A stretch of DNA of 64,000 bases. Origin: Sciurus carolinensis. Its lineage: Eukaryota > Chordata > Mammalia > Rodentia > Sciuridae. The notes beneath the pieces are model-generated. The model had not been told where the DNA came from. It made no database searches and saw only the letters and a list, made by a program, of their open reading frames with translations. This document shows, in pieces, positions 56,831 through 64,000 of the stretch. Positions within the stretch are counted from its first letter, which is position 1, and every line of letters starts with the position of its first letter. Where the stretch lies: assembly GCF_902686445.1 (NCBI RefSeq), contig NC_062224.1, positions 21,741,123 through 21,805,122 of the forward strand. Direction: 5' to 3'. The position numbers were made by a program, and so were the translations under genes.

Positions 56831-58182
56831 ATTCGACTACCTGAATTTATTTGCAAAGATTTGAATGCATACAGGGAAAATTTTTATTGTATTGCATTAG
56901 AATGCAAAAAGGCCTATGAGATTTGGATGTATATGTCTTACCAAGCCAATGGTATTTAATATGTGGAGGAAGAAAATATTGTAGATAATCTACGATATAG
57001 CAAATCTGGCCCATTTTTCTAAATATATAGAAAAAGTTCAATTAGGCCTCCAACCTGGGGCTACAGTAATTATATTCTCTTTAATGTAATTATTTAAAAT
57101 ACAGCTTTCCCTTGACTTGCACATCACAGCCATAGTTTTATCCTTTTTCCTCTAAGCAGAGTTGTTTCTCATTAATTTTTAGGTTAGCCAACTCATGCCA
57201 GGCATGTTTATTCACAAAATACTACATTAAGAGGCATTTATTTTATATTTGTTTCCCTTTTGCAAATATTTGCTGTAAGCCGCAGAACTATTTTATGAAG
57301 TAAAAAAATAATAATAATATATCAAGGGAAAGCATAAAGTTTCAGAAGTAGCTTTTGAGAAGGAGGAAGGAAGAAGAATCTAATTACAGTGAAGACAGTC
57401 ACTGATTTGTGCTAACAAATCAAACCCCTCCACTTGTGGTTTGACTGCTTTCTGCACATCTGAATTAAAGAGGAGTTGGGAGTTGAAAACCATGTCTAAG
57501 ACTTTGCTGGGTGATTTGGGAGTATAACACGTGTTGTTTCTTTCCTTTCATAAGGCATCCTCTGACAGTGTGCCTTCTATTCTTGACTTGCTCTGCGGTA
57601 AAGAAAAAAGAGCTTATAGTCTTTGCAGATCTAAATATTCCGTAGATGAAAACAGGTCTGTTAGTTTCACTTAGGAAACGAAATCATCATTATACAGGTA
57701 AAGACTTCATATGGAAACCTAAATAGCCTTTATCTATAGTTGATTCTCAGTACCTTGGTAAGGGGTGAGATTTGGTTATAAAGTGATTTTTTTTTGTACA
57801 TGGGGTTGAAAAAATGTCCTGCCCTACAAAGATGAGTTTATTGTGTTTGTTGAAAAGTTCTGGCAACTTAAAAACATTTAAATCAAACACACTTGATACT
57901 TGGCATACCAAACAGGATCTGTTTAGAAAGGAGGGGTTCTAGTTGGAATAAACTCATTCAGGGAAGATTCTACTGAGGAACAAGATGACTAATGACATCA
58001 GAGGCGGCTGCTTCTATAAAGAAGGACAGAGGAGAGAGTTGCTTCCCTCTTCAAGGGACAACTCCATCAAAGCATAAACATGACATATGACATGAAGTCA
58101 CTTTTCTCAGCCTACCTGGAAACTGCTGGCTTCCCTCAAAAGAACACATGCTAGACTCCAGTGCAACGGGTTCTGTTTTGTT
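56831..58182. other. Unique AT-rich DNA with TAATTA-motif clusters
   Basis: TAATTA at 57067-57072, 57087-57092 and 57381-57386, a 12-bp palindrome GCAAATATTTGC (57262-57273), and a RUNX-like TGTGGTTT (57435-57442). No repeats recognised over 1.3 kb, which makes this a candidate conserved non-coding block. No coding frame of note. Confidence 0.4.
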
Positions 58183-58560
58183 TTTAGTTTATGTTTTTAT
58201 TAGTGCATTATAGTTTTACATAATTGGTTTCATTTTAAACTAGTTTTTAAATGTCAAAGTATTACATGTCGATGATAAATATGTAAATAGTAGAGAAGTA
58301 CAGAAATTAATAAAACTTCCTTCTCACGGCCTGCTAGTTCCTCTCTCTGATTTATTGGACATTATTCTAGAAAAGTTTAATGTCTCGATAAGTGCACAGA
58401 AAATGTCTGTGTTTTCTCATACAAATAGGGTCCACCCCTTTTAAAATAAATAGGATCCCACTATCTACACTGCTCTGTAGCTTGTACTGCTTACTTAGGA
58501 CACTTGGTTATGTGTCCATACGTGGATAGAGGATCTCCTTTATGTATTGTCATGACTGCA
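58183..58560 (-). mobile_element. Old L1 3' end (minus strand)
   Basis: Opens 'tgtttttattagtgcattat' with 'agttttacataattgg', then 'ttattctagaaaagtttaat', 'gtctcgataagtgcacagaa' and 'tagcttgtactgcttactta', the antisense order of an L1 3'UTR. The first 50 bases resemble a younger squirrel-type L1 end and may be a separate piece. Confidence 0.55.
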
Positions 58561-58624
58561 GGGAACTGTATTACATGAACGAGCCGGAACATCCTCTGCG
58601 AGATTCCTATAGACAGAATAAATT

Positions 58625-58870
58625 GGTGAGTCTTTTTTAGAGAAAACTGGAGAATACCTTTCAACTCTAGTAATCCAATTTGACATCTAGAAATTTGTCC
58701 TTCTGATGTGTTGATATGTGTACAGATCCAAGGAGGGTCAGTGCATGCTGTTCAAAACAGGGAAGGAAAAAAAAGGCAATCTAAAGAGCAATTAAAAAGA
58801 GGTCAAATTAATATATGAGGTAGCCACAGTTATAATTGCTCTGGAAAAGAGAATAGTTTTAAATCAGAGT
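58625..58870 (+). mobile_element. Old L1 3' region (plus strand)
   Basis: 'atccaatttgacatctagaa' with 'atttgtccttctgatgtgtt', then 'gctgttcaaaacagggaagg' and 'attaaaaagaggtcaaatta', follows the sense L1 order 'cagcaattccacttctagga', 'atttatcctacagatatac' and 'ccattaaaaagaatgaggta'. Opposite orientation to the neighbour, so a separate insertion. Confidence 0.6.
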
Positions 58871-61580
58871 TTGTGCTAGTCTCGCAGTCATGAACACATA
58901 CACACACACCCCCACACACACACACCACAAGGAAGAAACTGAAAATTGTCCTTTATGAGGCCAATGGTTGGAATTGCTTTCCTCTGGAGTCTTAAAACTT
59001 AACATGAGAAGGGAACCAAATAAAAACGCAGTTAAAGAAAAAAGGAGTTCATGCAACCTTTCTCAGTGCAAAATTACAAAGCAAACCTGTCCTTCTGAAT
59101 AACGGCTATGGCTTGTGTGTTTTACTAATGACTACTATGTAAATGAGAGCTGACCTCCTCCTTGATGGCCTGAGGGACATCCACCAACATTACTAATATC
59201 AAAGAGAGAAAACAACCCAAGGTCCATCTGGTTCTCTGTTCTCTCAGCTGTTCCAAACATAGGAGGCAGCAGCCTGCTTTGCTTCTGAGGGGCAAACAGT
59301 GTGGCCAATGGATGTCCTCTCTGAAAAGTCTACAGCACCCTTGGGGCAGTCCGGCAGAACCTCTCTCTGATTGGGCCTTGGCTTCTTCATCTTACCTGAT
59401 CACTACTAAGCAGAGGCAAAGAGCCCAGGGAAGCCCACAGAAGACTCCCACCATTTAATTTTATGGTCGACTTGATCATCTGCATTACTAACCCTAATAA
59501 AACTGAGAGTGGGAAATACCATTCTAACTGCTGTTGCTTAATCATGAGCAAACAGAAAGGAATGGAAGGTAAGGGAATCACACAAAAGAGACAGGTTGCA
59601 AAATTAAACCACAATGCAGAATCCTGGGGCCATCAGAGCCAATAGATGCTAAGATCTACCTGTGCTCTGACTGACAGAACTCCTGTGTCCCATTAAATTA
59701 GCTACTTTCTATAAGCTCTAGTGAAGGTTTCCTCCACATGCATAATATTCCATATTTGCTTTTGTTCTTCATACAGCTGGGCATGTGAACATGGTTTCTG
59801 CTGCCTAGTTAGTCTGATTTCTGGAAACAAAAGCAGTCACATTTCCTGTCTTTGGGATAAAGCTCATCCTGGTCCACCTAAGGCCATCCTGATTCCATTC
59901 TTCCCAAGATATCCCACAGGTCTCAAGACCTCCAGCTGCCCTAACATCACACAACTGTCGTAATGAACCAACGTGGGGCTTATCTCTTTGGTTATGAAAC
60001 CAGGAGGGAGAGCAGATTTAGTAGTGACAGAATCCTGCCTTCAGGGCTTCAGGTGTTGCTCTGCCTAGCGCATTTGCCAGGACTGTGTGAGGCCCTGGTC
60101 ACATACACAGAAGTAAAACTGGGGTGTCCCTCATGGAGTTCAATTGATGAATAACCATGAAAACTACCCTCAAGAAGCAGCTTCCCTCCCACTCAGAACT
60201 TTCTGCTCTCTGATTCCTCAACAGCCAGTCAGAGAAAAATTTCTAGTTCCATTTCCGGCACGGAAGACTCCAGTCCCTTTCTTTTTGAAGAAGTAACTTA
60301 CAAATAACTTACATGGGATTTTCAAAACAGTTTTTTACAAGAGAATAATATAATACTTAAAGATCACAAACTCCTCTATTAGGAAACTTTTCAAATTCAG
60401 ATGCTGGATTTATTTGGAATATGAACAAACCTACAGGGTTACTTCTTCAATGGAAAACGTGTGCTGTGAGTGAGGAATGGACCCGGGTTTGCAGTCCCCA
60501 CAGCCCGATTCTTCAACCACTGAGCACGGATCCTCTGACTACGCAAATACCGAAGCACTGCCAGGTGCAAAGTGCCCTCCTGGAAGTTATCTCTGCTTAC
60601 TGATCAAAGATATCTCTGATCACCACCACAAGTATGTGCAATACGAAGTTTCAGTGGAGTTTTAAAACATGGTCTGCAGGATTAAAAAAAAAATGAATAA
60701 GAATGCTCATTAGTGATTCCAAGCCTATTTGGAATTTTGGTGCGCCATTGGTGTTAGATTTCCTGGCTCTCCTTCCACCTCAAAATTGCTGCTTTGCAGT
60801 TCTGAAACTTTGAATGAAATATATATTTGCTTTCAGACTTCTAGATCTGCCCTTGAGATTAGATAACCAGAGCTTTTCACCCGTATCCCTACAGTGTGCT
60901 GAAGTCAGCCTCACGGCCGAATTCATCTGACCACTGAGGTTATCTGTCAATCAGTGGGCCCAGCCTCAGCGGTTCAGATGTCAAAAGATGTTCGTTATAA
61001 TTCCACTTGATGGGCCCACCCATGACTCCTGCTAAAAGACCCTCCTTCCAGCGGTATGGAACCTGAATTATTCTAAATAGCATGACATGGAAAAACTGGA
61101 AAAATTGGAAAAGTTGCTAGAAAAACTCTGGAACTAATAAAGTATTTTCCCTGGCTAGAAACACAACTGCTAAAAATAACACAATGAAAACCATATTTGT
61201 CTCTGCTACACAATGGATGCAGAATATAATTATGGGTTGTGTATCCGTCTGGGATGAAGACAAGGGAAGAGGTGCCAACACCCAGAACACAAAGGGAGTA
61301 AAGGGACCTTGTGTCCAACTCCTGGCTGGCTTCTGTACCCTGTGGAACTCCCAGCCACCACCACCCCTCCCCCCACTCGACTCAGGTTCCTGCTCAGCAA
61401 ATACCTGTAACATCAAACCTGACTCTGCTCTTGGGGCTGAGAGAAATTTGAGGCAGATAAAGTTTTAAAATTCGAATCCATGCAGTGGACTAGAGCTCCT
61501 TCAATAGGAACCAGTAAAAAGTAAATTAATATTATGTCTATAGCATCTCCAGGAAAAAGACATGAGCATAATTAACTTGG
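58871..61580. other. Unassigned stretch with a motif-rich part near 60.9 kb
   Basis: A CA/CCC repeat lies at 58896-58926. At 60931-60957, CCACTGA and TCAGTGG form a 7-bp inverted repeat around TGTCAATCA, a PBX/MEIS-like sequence. Frames up to 99 codons (minus, 61117-61416) are not recognisable. No repeats identified over 2.7 kb. Confidence 0.4.
58896..58926. repeat. Interrupted CA repeat
   Basis: ACAC units with a CCCC interruption. Read directly. Confidence 0.85.
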
Positions 61581-61581
61581 T

Positions 61582-61600
61582 TAAAAAAAAAAAAAAAAAA
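61582..61600. repeat. Poly-A run
   Basis: About 18 A after 'ttggtt'. No SINE body was recognised upstream. AT-rich 'attttaattaatttat' follows at about 61632-61648. Confidence 0.9.
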
Positions 61601-61764
61601 CCTAGCTCCTTTGACACACTTAACATTTTGTATTTTAATTAATTTATAGAAATAATTGCCTGCTGCTGGGAATTATATTAGTCACATTAATTTTTTCTAT
61701 GCTCCTTAAAATAAGGAAAAAAGGCAGAATGGTTTATTTATGTTTTGTTTTTCTTTCTCTCAAT

Positions 61765-61905
61765 GATATATGGTTTCTTCATCTGTAAAGTGGGAATAAA
61801 AGACTCTGAGAGTCTCACTGGGCTGTTGTAATGATAAGATAAAGGATTGGGGAGGGGGACACTATAAATAGTGCCTTATAAATAGTAAATAAAAACAATC
61901 TCTAA
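61765..61905 (+). mobile_element. MIR SINE 3' part (plus strand)
   Basis: 'tttcttcatctgtaaagtgg' with 'gggctgttgtaatgataaga' and 'atagtgccttataaatagta' matches the MIR 3' half. Confidence 0.8.
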
Positions 61906-61944
61906 CGCATGAAGCATGAATGCTTAGAATCATGCTACAATGTT

Positions 61945-62085
61945 GCTATTGTTACCCCCACTTTATAGAGGTGAAAACGGAGGCTTAGGGACGCGAATTT
62001 ACTTTTCCCAAGTTTACACAGTTAATAAGTGGCAATGCCAGGCTGCAAAGTCCCCTTTATCGTTCACTGTTCTGCAATAACTATG
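61945..62085 (-). mobile_element. MIR SINE (minus strand)
   Basis: 'ttacccccactttatagagg' with 'tgaaaacggaggcttaggga' and 'ttaataagtggcaatgccag' is antisense MIR. It faces the plus-strand MIR 40 bp away. Confidence 0.83.
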
Positions 62086-63419
62086 GCAACCACAATTTCA
62101 TACAAATGGCAATTCCAGCGCTAATCCATGTTATTCAACTGTAAAATTTCAGGAGGTCTCATGTTTGGATATTACAGTTTCTAAAACACTTTAAAGCCTA
62201 TCGGCTTGCTCCCAAGTAATTTTGTTTCAAAAGTCCAAATTCCCATTGCACATGTATCTTTAAATTCTGTGCTTTAACTTCAAGTACTGTAAGAGACAAA
62301 TGAGTTCTCTTTGTGTTTTTTTTAAGCTTGATGAACCTAACTGCTCACCTCAACTGCTGTCGCTCAACTAACTCCCTGATCTGCAGTCACCCGAGTGATC
62401 TTTATCACACTCAAATGGCTGCCAAGACTGTTGAGCCCACTTCAGTGTGCCTGATGCAAACAGAACCCGCCCCCCCCAACTCCCAGGTGTGGAGGTTTCT
62501 TATTTAAAGCACGCTTTACAAACAAACCACCTTTATCACCAATGCTCCCCTCTTCCCCCAAGAAGACTTTATCTCTTTTCCCAGAATTCAGAACTCCGGT
62601 TTCCCTCAAAGTCCAGAAATGAATATCTCAAACAGGAATTTTTTTCTAGTCTCAGGAAGTGCCTCTATGAGATAAGTATACAATATCCATTAAAACAAAA
62701 CAACACAAACATGCAACGTTCCTAAGCCTGATTCTAAGACGATTTCTGTGATATTACAAGGATTTTATTTTGGGGTATTTTACAAGGTGAACATACAGAA
62801 AATATATGTAGTCCCAATTTTGGAGTAAAAGAAAACGCATGCACAACATATGGGAATAATCAACAAATATGTATAGTATCTCAATTCTCAGATGGTCACT
62901 TTAATCCTTATCTATGGCATTCTTACAACATTATTCACAGGGCACAATCAGCATAATGCATAATGCATCTCTTGTTTTTCAGTCCTATTCAAAAATCTCC
63001 GTTCATTCAACAACAAAAAAAAGCCCTTAAAACAGCCCCGAAGCTCAACATTCGGTGTGGGAAAGCTGTGCTTATTCAGTTCTTCCTGCCAAGCGAACAA
63101 TGCACAGAAACAGACCACAAGGTTTCCAAATAATTTTTGGCAATAACTCGGAAGGAAAAAAAAAGACACATATTTACCTGCACCCAGAGCTCCACAGGTG
63201 AGGCGGCAGTTAAGGCAGAAAATCTAACTCGTCTTCTGGAAGTTTTCGTCTCTACTGCACTCCGGGGTCATCCTTCCGAGCTGTCAGGTAACCCCCCCTC
63301 CATGTCTCCGCTGTTTTCTTTTGCAGTTTTTCCCAGTAAAACTCTTGTCATTTGCATAAAACCTACTTGTAGCCTATAGGACTTTTTGAGTAGCTACTTG
63401 TTAAATTGGCTGTCTTGAC
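62086..63419. other. Unassigned DNA
   Basis: No repeat or gene recognised. A 92-codon plus-strand frame (62447-62725) lacks motifs. C-run at 62470-62477 and A-run at 63156-63164. The sequence grades into the motif-dense block below. Confidence 0.45.
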
Positions 63420-63720
63420 ATGCTCTTTCAAGCATGACATCATAAATCTCCATGGAAACTCTAACCCCACCTGCCTACATGCCAACGTTACCTGTCAGGC
63501 AAAGACTTAAACAATCGCCTGAAATTGTTCATTAATGAAACCTTTTTAGGGGCTTTGGATCTCTGCACAGTGTAATTTGTGCTGTTGGCAGAAACTTAGC
63601 AAGAACGATGGCTTCATTTTCAAAGCCTGAGCTGTTTTGCAGAAAACAATGATCAAAATTATAGGCATTCGTTAATCTGCCCCTCCCTGTCTAACAATGC
63701 ACTTAATCAGGGGAAGAAAA
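63420..63720. promoter_or_regulatory. Candidate regulatory block with clustered SOX-type motifs
   Basis: AACAAT and its complement occur four times in under 200 bases: 63510-63515, ATTGTT 63524-63529, 63645-63650 and 63693-63698. The first two face each other. CATTAATG (63530-63537), 'gttaatctgc' and 'acttaatcag' add homeodomain-type cores. No repeat is recognised. The motif strings are seen; regulatory activity is inferred only. Confidence 0.3.
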
Positions 63721-63895
63721 AAACTACAGAGGCACATGTGTGCCTCTCTCTGCAGGATAAAGTTACTTTGAAAACTCAGGTTTTGAAAAATCTTCAATTG
63801 ATACTTCTAAGGCTTTCCCACTCGGCTCTCCAGCAACCCCCTTCCTACTTTTTTTACCAACAAAACTTGCAAAACAGGTTCCCTGCCTGAGCCTG

Positions 63896-63933
63896 TGTAT
63901 GTGTTGTATGTGTGTGTGTGTGTGTGCGCGCCT
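63896..63933. repeat. (TG)n microsatellite, imperfect
   Basis: TG units broken by TATG and ending in GCGCGC. Read directly. Confidence 0.92.
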
Positions 63934-64000
63934 GTGTACATTTTCCCTTGGCCTCTGCAGTTGCCAGTTGCCAAGGAAGAACTTTTTAACTCTTTCCTAA

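Noticed and set aside
1..64000. CRISPR arrays, operons, prophage or plasmid features
   Set aside because: SINE, LINE and microsatellite content shows nuclear mammalian DNA. No regularly spaced direct repeats or dense coding were seen.

Overview
The window is non-coding nuclear DNA from a mammal, almost certainly a squirrel-family rodent (ground squirrel, marmot or a relative). The evidence is its repeats. There are many tRNA-derived ID-type SINEs and several composite elements in which a 7SL-derived B1-like monomer is joined to an ID monomer, a combination typical of Sciuridae. There are also short L1 3' ends with the sciurid 3'UTR. Older mammal-wide repeats (MIR, L2, MaLR LTRs, old L1, DNA-transposon fossils) fill the rest. 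Base composition is AT-rich and CpG-poor, apart from two small CpG clusters.

I found no protein-coding gene, no exon I could defend, no rRNA or true tRNA gene, and no CRISPR array or operon. The longest open frames (211, 166, 147, 134 and 126 codons) either overlap SINE or L2 sequence or show no recognisable protein. The window therefore reads as intergenic or deep-intronic sequence.

Layout. 1-9 kb: MaLR internal fragments, an old minus-strand L1 broken by a SINE, a 29-bp tandem duplication and two microsatellites. 9-15 kb: two ID SINEs inserted one after the other at the same target, a B1-like monomer, a B1-ID composite and a MaLR solo LTR. 15-21 kb: a 22-bp perfect palindrome beside a poly-T-bounded insert, an AP-1/CpG patch, MIRs and a sciurid L1 3' end. 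21-28 kb: an ERVL-like LTR, a spaced 38-bp direct repeat and an L2 interrupted by a B1-ID SINE. 28-37 kb: SINEs, an old plus-strand L1, a long featureless AT-rich stretch, then a long L2 and a MIR. 37-46 kb: young ID insertions with clear target duplications, a candidate LTR, a homeodomain-motif-rich block, a polypyrimidine tract and a DNA-transposon fossil. 48-56 kb: a CpG/palindrome patch, a B1-ID SINE, a MaLR 3' end with its LTR, more ID SINEs, L2 and MIR. 56-64 kb: mostly unique AT-rich DNA with TAATTA- and SOX-type motif clusters that look like candidate conserved non-coding elements, plus L1 and MIR fragments.

No new biological system could be demonstrated. The most useful leads are the motif-dense unique blocks (about 16.5, 40.6, 48.5, 57.1 and 63.5 kb), a possible short retrocopy at 15.17-15.42 kb, an unrecognised open frame interrupted by one stop at 43.8 kb, and young SINE insertions that may be polymorphic. 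All family names come from remembered consensus patterns, not from a search.
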